From the NCBI GenBank assembly GCA_016710325.1, contig JADJXK010000001.1, positions 496,001 through 560,000 on the forward strand: a DNA stretch of 64,000 nucleotides, written 5' to 3'. Origin of the DNA: Candidatus Leptofilum proximum. GTDB lineage: Bacteria > Chloroflexota > Anaerolineae > Promineifilales > Promineifilaceae. The notes below the pieces were generated by a model. That model worked only from the letters and a program-made list of their open reading frames with translations. It was not told where the DNA came from and did not search any database. Below, piece by piece: positions 7,440 to 15,559 of the stretch (its first letter is position 1; every line of letters begins with the position of its first letter). The position numbers and the translations under genes are program-made.

Positions 7440-9144
7440 TACGTGGGGCAAATTCCTGCGGCTGAGCTGGGCCGACCGTCTGCTGCTGCTAGAGGCCATC
7501 TTCTGGTTGGCCCTGGCCCGTCTGGCCTTGCTCGCCATACCCTTTCGCCGCATTGCGCCGTTCCTCGGCGTTCTACAGCACGAATCGGCCGCGGCCGTCC
7601 CGGCAAAAACGGAGCATAACGCTCGCCGCGTAGGCTGGTCTGTGCGCACGATGGCTCGCCGCACGCCGTGGGCAAGTGCCTGCCTCACCCAGGCCATCAG
7701 CGCCAAGGCGATGCTGCGCCGACGCCGCATTCACAGCACACTCTACCTGGGCATCGCCAAAAACAAGGCCCCGATGCTGCAAGCCCACGCCTGGCTGCGC
7801 TGCGGCGCGTCCTTCCTCACCGGTGAAGCAGGACACGAGCAGTTCACCGTTCTTTCCTCATTTGCCGAGCCAACGGCCGTTCCCTCACCTGCCAGCACCG
7901 CTCCTACCACCGCCACAACCGATCTCCTGCTGGCGGTGCTTAACCCCGTGCCCCAACCAGGCACAGCCGCCCACCTGCGCCAGCTGGATGACGCGGCCTG
8001 GGAAGCACTGGTTCGAGCGGCCAACCAACAGCGCGTATTGACCTTGTTTTACGCTCGCCTGCAGGGGTTGGGTATGACAACGGCCGTTCCCCCGCACCAC
8101 CTCAGCCAGATGCGGCAAAAGCACCACCAAACGACGCTGCAAAACCTGGCCATCTACCGGGAGCTGCGTCTGATTGCCGAAAAAATGCAGACAGAACATG
8201 TGCCAATGATTGTTTTGAAGGGAGCGTACCTGGCGACGGCCGTTTACCCTCACATCGGCCAGCGCAGCATTGGTGACCTGGACCTGCTGGTACCGGAAGA
8301 GAAAGTAATGCAAGCCGTAAACGTAATGCATACGCTCGGCTGGCAGGAAATGAAGCCGTTCACCCTGGGCGCCCTGCGCCAGCACCACCACCACCTGCCC
8401 ACCATGGTCAAAAAGGACGTAAACTTTCCCGTTGAGATTCACTGGAACATTGTGAAGCCTTTGGACAACAACCGCATCGCCTCCAACGAGCTCTGGCAGC
8501 AGGTGACACACCCGACGCTGGCCGGTACCAAAACGCTGGCGTTCCCCCCGCATTTGCAGCTGCTGCACCTGGCGCTGCACGCCGCCTACAACCACCAGCT
8601 GGCCTTCGACCTGCGCAGCCTGTGCGACATGGCGCTGATCATCGACCAACAGGCAGAAGTGGTAGATTGGGCGCTGTTTGTGCAAAAAGCTGAAGAGTGG
8701 CAGTGGCAGCGCGGCGTCTACCTGACGTTACGGCTGGTGCAGGAATTTTGGGGAACGGCCGTTCCTGACCACGTCCTTACCCGGCTGCACCCCAGCCCCA
8801 TACCCGCCGATCTAACTCGCCTGGCCAAAGAGCAAATTTTGTGGGGACGCGCCAATAATTATGGCATCACCGTGAACTTTTCGCAGCTCAAAGGTAGCAA
8901 ATCCCTGCCAGGCAAAGTGCGTTTTGTCTTCAGCTTTATTTTTCCGAAACGCAGCTTTTTGTCATCGCGCTATGGCGCGGACCCAAACTCGGCTAAAATT
9001 TGGCTGTATTACCTGGTAAATTTTCGAGACCTGGTGAAACGCAACACCCGGCGCACCTGGCGGCTGCTGCGCGGCCAACAGACCGTCAACGAGGCCGTCG
9101 ACCGGCGCAACCAGCTGTCTGAATGGCTGGCAGAAACGAAATGA
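7426..9144 (+). CDS. Lasso leader peptidase B2 fused to a nucleotidyltransferase
   Basis: 572 residues from a GTG with GGGAGGA about 9 bases upstream. Residues 1-145 form a transglutaminase-like B2 peptidase: hydrophobic N-terminal helix LLLLEAIFWLALARLALLAI, catalytic Cys86 in WASACLTQA, LYLGI 106-110 and His121 in LQAHAWLRCG. The usual acidic third residue is not obvious (E134 possible). After a Thr/Ala/Pro linker (150-167), residues about 170-480 match the uncharacterised nucleotidyltransferase family (NTP_transf_5): VLKGAYLATAVYPHIGQRS, then IGDLDLLV 282-289. In most lasso clusters these are separate genes. B2 removes the leader; the role of the nucleotidyltransferase is not established. 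The stop overlaps the next ATG (ATGA). Confidence 0.82.
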   Translation: MRSASTWGKFLRLSWADRLLLLEAIFWLALARLALLAIPFRRIAPFLGVLQHESAAAVPAKTEHNARRVGWSVRTMARRTPWASACLTQAISAKAMLRRRRIHSTLYLGIAKNKAPMLQAHAWLRCGASFLTGEAGHEQFTVLSSFAEPTAVPSPASTAPTTATTDLLLAVLNPVPQPGTAAHLRQLDDAAWEALVRAANQQRVLTLFYARLQGLGMTTAVPPHHLSQMRQKHHQTTLQNLAIYRELRLIAEKMQTEHVPMIVLKGAYLATAVYPHIGQRSIGDLDLLVPEEKVMQAVNVMHTLGWQEMKPFTLGALRQHHHHLPTMVKKDVNFPVEIHWNIVKPLDNNRIASNELWQQVTHPTLAGTKTLAFPPHLQLLHLALHAAYNHQLAFDLRSLCDMALIIDQQAEVVDWALFVQKAEEWQWQRGVYLTLRLVQEFWGTAVPDHVLTRLHPSPIPADLTRLAKEQILWGRANNYGITVNFSQLKGSKSLPGKVRFVFSFIFPKRSFLSSRYGADPNSAKIWLYYLVNFRDLVKRNTRRTWRLLRGQQTVNEAVDRRNQLSEWLAETK

Positions 9145-9575
9145 CCACCCATTTACCGGCGCAGTTTCAGGCAGAAGTTTTGGTACCGGGAAGCGGCAGC
9201 GGACCGGTGTTGGTGCTGACCGAACCGTTGAGCTTGTGGGGCGGGCTGAACCCAGAAACGGGCGAAATTATCGACCGGCGCCATCCACAGGCGGGGCAAA
9301 GTGTAACCAACCGCGTGCTGGTGCTGCCTTCTGGGCGCGGCTCCAGCAGCGCCAGCAGCATTTTGCTGGAAGCGGTCAGGCAGGGCACGGCCCCCACGGC
9401 CATCATCACCTCAGAAACGGACGGGATTCTGGCTCTGGGTGCGGCCGTTGCCCGCGAAATGTATGACCGGGCCCCGCCAGTCCTGGTGCTTGGCCCCCAA
9501 GCCTATGCCCGGCTGCAAACCGGCCAGCGGGTGGAAATTCGGGCTGATGGAACGGTCTTATTGCGTGAAACGTGA
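9141..9575 (+). CDS. Aconitase X small (swivel) subunit
   Basis: 144 residues. Fits the aconitase X swivel domain (DUF126): LVLTEPLSLWGGLNPETG, then IIDRRHPQAG, VLVLPSGRGSSSASSILLEA, GTAPTAIITSE and DGILALGAAVA. The SGRGSSSAS loop holds the serine expected to sit in the active site formed with the large subunit. The partner large subunit is encoded 6.3 kb upstream at 1524, with the whole lasso machinery in between. The start overlaps the stop of the B2 fusion gene by ATGA. An alternative ATG at 9123 lies inside the previous gene. The stop codon is part of the palindrome at 9564-9604. Confidence 0.88.
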   Translation: MTTHLPAQFQAEVLVPGSGSGPVLVLTEPLSLWGGLNPETGEIIDRRHPQAGQSVTNRVLVLPSGRGSSSASSILLEAVRQGTAPTAIITSETDGILALGAAVAREMYDRAPPVLVLGPQAYARLQTGQRVEIRADGTVLLRET

Positions 9576-9604
9576 CCAGAGAGACATCCGTTTCACGTTT
9601 CACG
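9564..9604. terminator. Bidirectional hairpin built from GTGAAAC units
   Basis: Left arm CGTGAAACGTGA (9564-9575) and right arm TCACGTTTCACG (9593-9604) form a perfect 12-base stem. It sits between convergent genes and its left arm supplies the TGA stop of the aconitase X small subunit. The same unit builds the hairpin at 17691-17735. Confidence 0.6.
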
Positions 9605-9606
9605 AA

Positions 9607-10170
9607 TCAGATCACGTACCGCTTCATAAAAACGGCCACACTTTCTTTTTGCACATCCTCATTGCTGTAGAAGGACAAATCAACAGCGTCTAGCACAAAG
9701 CCCAACCGGCGGTAGGCGCGAATGGCAGGCACGTTGCTGCTCTGCGTTTCGCAGACGATGACACGCAGGTGGTGGGTAACGGCCGTTTCCACCACCTGCT
9801 CCATCAACCGCCGCCCCAAACCTTGCCCCCGCCAGGTTTCCTGAACGTGAAACTCCCACACACGCAGGCTGCCATTCCAATGCTCCGGGCTGGCCAGAGC
9901 CGCCCCCACCAACTGTTTGCCCACAAAAGCGCCAAAGGAAAACCCCTCGGCCACAATGCCCGCCAGCCGGTCCAGTTCAGCCTCATCGAGATGGTCATAG
10001 GTGAAGGTTTTTGGCCCCGGCAGCGTAACGAGTTTGAGGGTGACGGCCGTCTCCGCCTCGGTCTCCATCTTTTGCACCACGTACTTTTCATGGGTGACGT
10101 ACCCGGTGATGACGGTTGGGAGTTGAGGGAGATCGGTGGTGGTAAACGGCCGTATCACCACCTCGGGCAT
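9607..10170 (-). CDS. GNAT family N-acetyltransferase
   Basis: 187 residues from ATG 10168-10170 (MPEVVIRPFTTTDLPQLP); an in-frame ATG at 10206 would overlap the upstream aminotransferase by 26 bases. GAGGCAGG precedes the chosen start. The C-terminal half shows the acetyl-CoA-binding motif HVQETWRGQGLGRRLMEQVV and the following VCETQSSNVPAIRAYRRLGFV. Substrate unknown. It is the last gene of a minus-strand run with the aminotransferase and aldehyde dehydrogenase, so it may act on a product of that pathway. Confidence 0.8.
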   Translation of the reverse strand: MPEVVIRPFTTTDLPQLPTVITGYVTHEKYVVQKMETEAETAVTLKLVTLPGPKTFTYDHLDEAELDRLAGIVAEGFSFGAFVGKQLVGAALASPEHWNGSLRVWEFHVQETWRGQGLGRRLMEQVVETAVTHHLRVIVCETQSSNVPAIRAYRRLGFVLDAVDLSFYSNEDVQKESVAVFMKRYVI

Positions 10171-10180
10171 TTCGCCTGCC

Positions 10181-11512
10181 TCACGCACCTTTACCCAGCG
10201 CCTCATGGACCGCTTCGGTCAAAATGGCGACCATCTCCACCAGCTGCACCTCCGTCACAATCAACGGCGGTCCCACCATGATAACATCCCCATTTTGCCC
10301 ATCAGCGCAGCCCTGCGAGTAGTAGACCGCGAGCCCCTTGTCAAACGCCTTCTGCCAGATGTCCCAGGCCAGGTGGCGTGCCGCCGGGAACGGATCTTTG
10401 CTGGCTTTGTCCTGCACAAACTCCACCCCCCAAAACAGGCCGCGCCCGCGCACCTCACCTACGTTGGGATGGTGCCCCAGGGCATCTTGCAGCATTTCGC
10501 CCAGCTTTACGCCCAACGTGGCCGAATTTTCCACCAGCCGTTCCTTTTGCATGATGTGCAGCGTGGCCAGCGCCGCCGCGCAGCCAACTGGATGGTGACT
10601 GAACGTACCGCCGTGGTTCCAATCACCCAGGTTTTGTCGGATTGTCTCTACGTCCGAGTGTTTGGCGGCGACAAAACCGAACGGGAAGTAGCCCCCGGCC
10701 AACCCTTTGGAGGTCACCAAAATATCTGGTTCGATGTTCCAATGGTTAATGCCCCACCACTTGCCGGTGCGGCCCATGCCCACCAACACTTCGTCGGCGA
10801 TGAGCAGCACGCCGTATTTGTCACATACCCGGCGCACGGCAGGCCAGTAATCATCTGGCGGCACGACTGCGCCCAGGCTGGCGCCGCTGATCGGCTCGGC
10901 AATGAAAGCCGCCACCGTTTCTGCACCATAGGCCATGATTGACTCTTCCAAACGGCCGGCCAGTTCTTCGCCGGAGGCTTCAAACCGGTAGGGGTACGGG
11001 GGACGCACGTGCGGCATATTGACCATCATGCCCATGTAGGGCGTGCGCAGCCCGGGACGGCCGCTTACACCCAGTGCCCCCAACGTCATGCCGTGATAGC
11101 TCAGCGAGCGACAGGTGATGATGTCACGCGTGGCCTGGCCGCGCGCCTGCTGGATTTGCCGAGCCAGCTTGATGGCCCCCTCCACCACCTCGGAACCGCT
11201 GCTTAGGTAAAAGAAGCGTGGATTGTCGATGGGCACCAGCTCAGCCAGCTCGTCGGAGAGCTGTTCGGTGGCTTCGTTGGTGAACATGATGGCATGCACG
11301 TAGGCCGCTTTTTGCGCCTGCTCGGCCATGGCGGCGACGATTTCGGAACGGCCGTGGCCCACATTCACCACCAGCGGCCCGCCCGAGCCATCGATGTACC
11401 GTTTGCCACTTTCGTCAAATAAATAAATGCCCTCCCCGTAGGCAATCTTGGGGCGGGCATGGTTCATCTTGCGATAAAACACGTGTCCGTGCGGATGTTT
11501 GTATGTTGTCAT
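10181..11512 (-). CDS. Class III PLP-dependent aminotransferase
   Basis: 443 residues from ATG 11510-11512 (MTTYKHPHGHVFYRKM); an upstream extension would be read from an AATTACYC repeat. Class III features: YIDGSGGPLVVNVGHG, SSGSEVVEGAIKLARQ, SYHGMTLGALGVSG, DEVLVGMGRTG with the cofactor-binding Asp, and TSKGLAGGYFPFG with the Schiff-base Lys. It transfers an amino group from an omega-amino acid or diamine to a keto acid; ornithine, 4-aminobutyrate and beta-alanine are all possible. Pairing with a P5C dehydrogenase-like gene upstream favours an ornithine/proline-type catabolic role (inference). Confidence 0.85.
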   Translation of the reverse strand: MTTYKHPHGHVFYRKMNHARPKIAYGEGIYLFDESGKRYIDGSGGPLVVNVGHGRSEIVAAMAEQAQKAAYVHAIMFTNEATEQLSDELAELVPIDNPRFFYLSSGSEVVEGAIKLARQIQQARGQATRDIITCRSLSYHGMTLGALGVSGRPGLRTPYMGMMVNMPHVRPPYPYRFEASGEELAGRLEESIMAYGAETVAAFIAEPISGASLGAVVPPDDYWPAVRRVCDKYGVLLIADEVLVGMGRTGKWWGINHWNIEPDILVTSKGLAGGYFPFGFVAAKHSDVETIRQNLGDWNHGGTFSHHPVGCAAALATLHIMQKERLVENSATLGVKLGEMLQDALGHHPNVGEVRGRGLFWGVEFVQDKASKDPFPAARHLAWDIWQKAFDKGLAVYYSQGCADGQNGDVIMVGPPLIVTEVQLVEMVAILTEAVHEALGKGA

Positions 11513-11550
11513 TTTAGGTAGGGAATTGGGGGAAGGTAATTGAGTAATCA

Positions 11551-11593
11551 GGTAATTGGGTAATTTACTCAATTACTCAATTACCCAATTACC
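11551..11593. repeat. Hairpin of AATTACYC units
   Basis: Perfect 15-base stem: GGTAATTGGGTAATT (11551-11565) and AATTACCCAATTACC (11579-11593). It lies just after the stop of the aldehyde dehydrogenase gene and before the aminotransferase gene; further units extend to about 11530. The same unit occurs at 1500-1523 and at 54837-54872. A processing or termination site between the two genes is plausible. Confidence 0.6.
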
Positions 11594-11606
11594 TAATCGC
11601 CCGCAC

Positions 11607-13175
11607 TTAATCGACGATGGTCTGACTTTGCTCCTTCATGTACTGCTGGACGTAGTAGAAGCTGCCCGCCGCTTTGCCGGTCGAGCCGCTGCCTTTCCAG
11701 CCGCCAAAGGATTGGTAGCCCGGCCAGGCGCCGGTCGTCGCGCCGCTGGAGCGGTTGACGTAGAGCACACCAGCCTCGATGTTGTCCAGCCACCACTGTA
11801 CTTCCTCGTCATCTTCGCTGAAGAAACCGGCCGTCAGGCCATATTCCACATCGTTGGCCAGCCGCATTGCCTCGTCCATGTCGTCGAAAGGCGCCACGGT
11901 GACGATGGGCAGGAACATCTCCTGCTTCCACAGTGGGTGGTCCAGGGGCAAATTGTCCACGATGGTGGGGGCGACGTAGTAGCCATTACCCGCATCTTCC
12001 AGCACCTTGCCACCAAACACGATGTCGCCATGCTCTTGCAGATCGGCCACAAATTTGCGGTAATCGTTGAAGGCGCTCTTGTTGGCCACCGGCCCCATCC
12101 AGTTTTCCTTCTTGGTAGGATCGCCTACGTTAATTTGTGCGGTCAGGTCCACCAGCTTGGTCATGAAGTCGGACTTCACGGAGCTGTCCACGTAAACACG
12201 CGAGCAGGCCGAGCATTTCTGCCCTTGCAGGCCAAAAGCGGAGCGCATCACGCCCATAGCGGCTTTGTCGATGTCTGCCTTTTTGCTGATGATGGTGGGA
12301 TTTTTGCCGCCCATCTCGGCGATGACCGGGCGTGGGTAACGGCCCTGGGCAAAGGTGCGCAGGATGTGCATACCCACGTCATAGCTGCCGGTGAAGGTGA
12401 TGCCGTCCACGTCGGGATGATCCACCAGGGTCTGCCCCACGGAACGGCCGCCGCCTGTGACAAAGTTGAACACACCCGCGGGCACACCGGCATCGCGGAA
12501 ACACTCGGTGAGCAGCCAGGCAGTGTAGGGCGTGTCGGAAGCAGGTTTGAGGATCACGCAGTTACCCGCTACCAGAGCCGCGCCAGACGGCCCACCGGCC
12601 AGCGCGCCGGGGAAGTTAAATGGGGAAATAACAGCCCAGACGCCATAAGGCTTGAGCACGCTGCGGTTGTGGTGTTTGTCGCTCTCGGCCAGCAGCGGGC
12701 GGCTGAAGTTGTCGTTTTGCTCAATGGCGTCACAGTTGTAGCGGATGAGATCGGCCGTTTCTTCCACGTCACCCAATGCTTCCAGGCGATTTTTGCCAAT
12801 CTCCAGGCTCATCACGGCGCCCATGTGGAACAGACGCTCGCTGATGAGGTCCGCGGCCTTACGCATGATGGCCACGCGCTCCTGCCAGGGACGGTCGCTC
12901 CAGGCAGGAAAAGCCGCTTTGGCAGCGGCCACGGCATCATTCACGTCTTCGGCCGTGCCGTATTGGAAGTATCCCATCACCAGGTCCAGGTCAACCGGGC
13001 TGCGCTTTTCAAACGTTTCGGCAGCAGTGCGCTCTTCCCCATTGATGAACATGGGGAATGTTTTACCAAAACCAGCCTTGGCCTCTTCCACTGCTTCTTC
13101 AAAATATTGGTGCAGCAGCGGATCCGGGCTGGCCAGGGTTGAGTAAGTCACTTTAATATGTTTGCGTTCAGACAT
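11607..13175 (-). CDS. 1-pyrroline-5-carboxylate / glutamate-semialdehyde dehydrogenase
   Basis: 522 residues, close to the usual length of RocA/PruA-type enzymes. ATG preceded by TAGGAGGCG. Aldehyde dehydrogenase signatures: GVWAVISPFNFPGALAGGPSGAALVAGNCVILKP (NAD site), ITFTGSYDVG, catalytic-base Glu in AEMGGKNPTII, nucleophile Cys in GLQGQKCSACSRVYV, and EMFLPIVTV. The RocA-like start (MSERKHIKVTYSTLASPDP) and GQKCSACSRVYV favour oxidation of glutamate 5-semialdehyde to glutamate over other aldehydes. Cytosolic, NAD(P)-dependent. Possible shared pathway with the class III aminotransferase downstream, which could make the semialdehyde from ornithine. Confidence 0.85.
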   Translation of the reverse strand: MSERKHIKVTYSTLASPDPLLHQYFEEAVEEAKAGFGKTFPMFINGEERTAAETFEKRSPVDLDLVMGYFQYGTAEDVNDAVAAAKAAFPAWSDRPWQERVAIMRKAADLISERLFHMGAVMSLEIGKNRLEALGDVEETADLIRYNCDAIEQNDNFSRPLLAESDKHHNRSVLKPYGVWAVISPFNFPGALAGGPSGAALVAGNCVILKPASDTPYTAWLLTECFRDAGVPAGVFNFVTGGGRSVGQTLVDHPDVDGITFTGSYDVGMHILRTFAQGRYPRPVIAEMGGKNPTIISKKADIDKAAMGVMRSAFGLQGQKCSACSRVYVDSSVKSDFMTKLVDLTAQINVGDPTKKENWMGPVANKSAFNDYRKFVADLQEHGDIVFGGKVLEDAGNGYYVAPTIVDNLPLDHPLWKQEMFLPIVTVAPFDDMDEAMRLANDVEYGLTAGFFSEDDEEVQWWLDNIEAGVLYVNRSSGATTGAWPGYQSFGGWKGSGSTGKAAGSFYYVQQYMKEQSQTIVD

Positions 13176-13320
13176 AATCGCCTCCTAAGGGAAATGTGAG
13201 TGAATAGTTGGGACAACAGGTTTTGTTGCTTTGGAATACCTATGACAGGCATTAGAAAGGTTCTTTTGGGATTCAGCAGCACCACAACCAACGGCGCTGC
13301 GGCTGAGGATTCTGACCAAC

Positions 13321-13326
13321 ATTATA
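13321..13326 (-). promoter_or_regulatory. -10 box upstream of the P5C dehydrogenase gene
   Basis: On the minus strand GGTATAATG with a perfect TATAAT (complement of 13321-13326). No convincing -35 hexamer is seen. This gives a leader of about 140 bases before the ATG at 13175. Confidence 0.35.
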
Positions 13327-13357
13327 CCTTCGTTTGTACATCGAGACAGCCAGTTTT

Positions 13358-13933
13358 TCAACCTGGAAGGTAAATGGATTGCTGGAGCTGGTAGTCGGGC
13401 AGCGACAGGATAAAGGCGCAGGGCAGGGTAAGCGCCTGCCAGAACTCCATCGGGTCGAGCTGGGGGTTATGCTGGCAAATGAAGAGGGTCATCACCGTGC
13501 CATGCGCCACGATGGACAGGTTCTCCTGGGGATGGTTGGCCAGCTGCTGTTGTACGGCCGTTGCAAACCTCTCTCGCGCCTGCACGGCCGTTTCGACGCC
13601 AAAGACCAGTTGGTCTGGGTGGGTGAAGAAGTTGGCTACGGCCGTTGTAAACGCCGCCTTGCTGGCAAAATAGGGCACGCCACGCCGGTCGTGTTCCTGC
13701 AAACCAGCGACAGACTGGCACGGCACACTGAGAGCATCAGCCATGATTTGGCCGGTTTCTATGGCTTTCGGTTCGTGGCTGGTGATAAACTGCTCAACTG
13801 GGCATGGCTGGAGTTTGGTGGCGAGGGTGTGGCTGCGGAGACGGCCGTTGGCCGTTAGCGGCCATTCGTGGCTGGGGATGGTGGGATCAGTGAGGACGGC
13901 CGAATGACGCACTAAAATCAAGTAAGGCTGCAT
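13358..13933 (-). CDS. Histidine phosphatase family protein
   Basis: 191 residues from ATG 13931-13933 (MQPYLILVRHSAV). The phosphoryl-acceptor motif LVRHS lies at residues 6-10 and the second His is in VAHGT; FITSHEPKAIETGQIMAD supplies the typical second block. It is in the phosphoglycerate mutase/SixA/CobC superfamily and would hydrolyse a phosphomonoester; the substrate cannot be told. Tail VRHSAVLTDPTIPSHEWPLTANGR matches the family pattern in which a Ser/Pro-rich turn precedes L-T-x-x-G-R. Confidence 0.78.
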   Translation of the reverse strand: MQPYLILVRHSAVLTDPTIPSHEWPLTANGRLRSHTLATKLQPCPVEQFITSHEPKAIETGQIMADALSVPCQSVAGLQEHDRRGVPYFASKAAFTTAVANFFTHPDQLVFGVETAVQARERFATAVQQQLANHPQENLSIVAHGTVMTLFICQHNPQLDPMEFWQALTLPCAFILSLPDYQLQQSIYLPG

Positions 13934-13955
13934 GAGACACTTGCCTGAAGAAAAA

Positions 13956-14030
13956 CAGGACACAAATTAACGCAGATTTTCACAGATTAATTTCGTTTAT
14001 CTGTGTGCAACTGTGAAAATCTGTGTCCTG
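13956..14030. repeat. Long intergenic hairpin
   Basis: Left part CAGGACACA then CAGATTTTCACAG; right part CTGTGAAAATCTGTGTCCTG. The arms are complementary except for an 8-base insertion on the left. It lies after the stop of the C39-like protein at 14076 and before the histidine phosphatase gene, and could end the upstream minus-strand transcript. Confidence 0.55.
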
Positions 14031-14075
14031 TCATTTTGTGTTGGGCAGCTCGATGAGCAGCCCCGATTTTCTTGT

Positions 14076-15464
14076 TTAGCCACCGCCGCCCGTTAAAGCG
14101 TCTATCGACCATTGCGCATAATAGGCATTATGGTTCACTTCCAGCGCGGCTTGATAATTGGTAATGGCTTCATTAATCAGACCCTGCGATTGCAGCGCCA
14201 GCCCCTTGTACCAGAAGGTCTCTTCCACGTTTCGGCCACCCTGGGTTGATAACGTCGCGTCAGCCAGGGCAATCACATCCTCATGACGGCCGATTTTCCA
14301 ATAAGCCATGTACGGGCGGAATTGATACCACAACATACGCGGCGGCAGACCCAGCTCGCGTGCCTTATCGTATGCCTGTGCCCCACCCTGGTAATATTGG
14401 CTTTCACCAGTCCGTACGCCCATCTCGGTTAAGGCAGAGCCCAGATTGAACCAAGCGAACACATTCTCAGGTTCGGCGTCAATTTCTTCCTGGGCACGGG
14501 CAGCCACCATGCGCCACATGGCCATCGGATCAGACAAATCTGGTCCTAAAATCGCCTGCACTTCAGCCTCTTGGGATGGGTAATAAACGACGTAAAAAGT
14601 GTAGTTGAACTGCTGCCAGTAATGCTCAAATTCTTCATAATCGTCGGTACGGCCGCTGCCATCCCAGGGTCCTAAGAAGCTGTCCTGGCTGTAAAAAATT
14701 TGTTCATCATCGTCGTAGCCAAAGACCGTGAGATAATGTCCCCACCACCCCTGACCAGGCAAATCATACCCTTTTTCAATGACAACTGGATAACCAGCTG
14801 CAACAAACTGCTTGATCAGTTCCAGAGTGCCACCGCTGTGCGCGCTGGCCATAAAGCTGCCGCCGGTACGTTCGTTCACGTAGTCGGCAATTTGCCAGGG
14901 GCTGACGTTGCGGTCTTCGCTGTTGGGTTTGAGGTAATCCGCTACCTCTTCCTGGGTAATGCCGTAGCCGAGATAGTTCAAAACCTGAGTCAGATTCGCC
15001 GGGCCGCAGTTGTTAAAGGTCTGCCGGATCACGCCCATGTCTTCCAGGATGTGTGAAGTGGGCAGCGGCTCCGGTGTAGGGGTGTTGGTCGGCGTCGGAA
15101 TTGGGGTATTAGTGGGCCGCGGAGTGGCCGCTTCGTCGCTGGTGTCTGGTGTGGCTGTTGGTTCTTTTGTGGGTTCAACGGTGGCGGTAGGTTCGGTAAC
15201 GGCCGTTACCGCAATCAACGCATTAATATCCACCTGTGGCGCATCGGCCGAGACCATAGCCACGGGCAGCGCCGTGGCCATCGGCGCCACCTGGTCGATG
15301 ATGCCTTCAACCATGCCGCTTAAAAATGGGCTGCGCTCCTGCAGCGCCACCCGGTAGCGGCCCGGAATGGCTCCCACCACACCCGGCAGCACCAGCAGCC
15401 CAATGACGAGCAGCACCTGTATTCCAGCAACAATTAAGATTAAATTTTTTGTTCTTTTTTTCAT
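14076..15464 (-). CDS. Membrane-anchored C39-like peptidase domain with TPR repeats (copy 1)
   Basis: 462 residues. One N-terminal membrane helix (NLILIVAGIQVLLVIGLLVLPGV), a low-complexity Thr/Pro linker (about 85-137), then a papain-like C39-type domain: catalytic Cys153 in FNNCGPANLTQVLNYLG, His243 in WWGHYLTVFGYDDD and an acidic residue in YSQDSFLGPW. The C-terminus has TPR-like helices (WFNLGSALTEMG, FWYKGLALQSQGLINEAITNYQAAL). Predicted outside the cell, where it could cleave peptides or bind them. The linker runs in TPT and PTNTP are typical of secreted Chloroflexota proteins. Tandem paralogue of the next gene upstream. Confidence 0.75.
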   Translation of the reverse strand: MKKRTKNLILIVAGIQVLLVIGLLVLPGVVGAIPGRYRVALQERSPFLSGMVEGIIDQVAPMATALPVAMVSADAPQVDINALIAVTAVTEPTATVEPTKEPTATPDTSDEAATPRPTNTPIPTPTNTPTPEPLPTSHILEDMGVIRQTFNNCGPANLTQVLNYLGYGITQEEVADYLKPNSEDRNVSPWQIADYVNERTGGSFMASAHSGGTLELIKQFVAAGYPVVIEKGYDLPGQGWWGHYLTVFGYDDDEQIFYSQDSFLGPWDGSGRTDDYEEFEHYWQQFNYTFYVVYYPSQEAEVQAILGPDLSDPMAMWRMVAARAQEEIDAEPENVFAWFNLGSALTEMGVRTGESQYYQGGAQAYDKARELGLPPRMLWYQFRPYMAYWKIGRHEDVIALADATLSTQGGRNVEETFWYKGLALQSQGLINEAITNYQAALEVNHNAYYAQWSIDALTGGGG

Positions 15465-15488
15465 ACGCTCTTCCGCCTCCCCGGTGAA

Positions 15489-15551
15489 CGGTAATCGGTA
15501 TTCGGTTAGCGGTAATCTGTGCTGTGACCGACCACGGATTACCGATTACCG
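15489..15551. repeat. Hairpin of GGTAATC units
   Basis: CGGTAATCGGTA (15489-15500) pairs perfectly with TACCGATTACCG (15540-15551); an inner CGGTAATCTGTG/CACGGATTACCG pair extends the stem. Placed between the two C39-like genes, after the stop of the upstream copy. Confidence 0.55.
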
Positions 15552-15559
15552 ATCACGGA

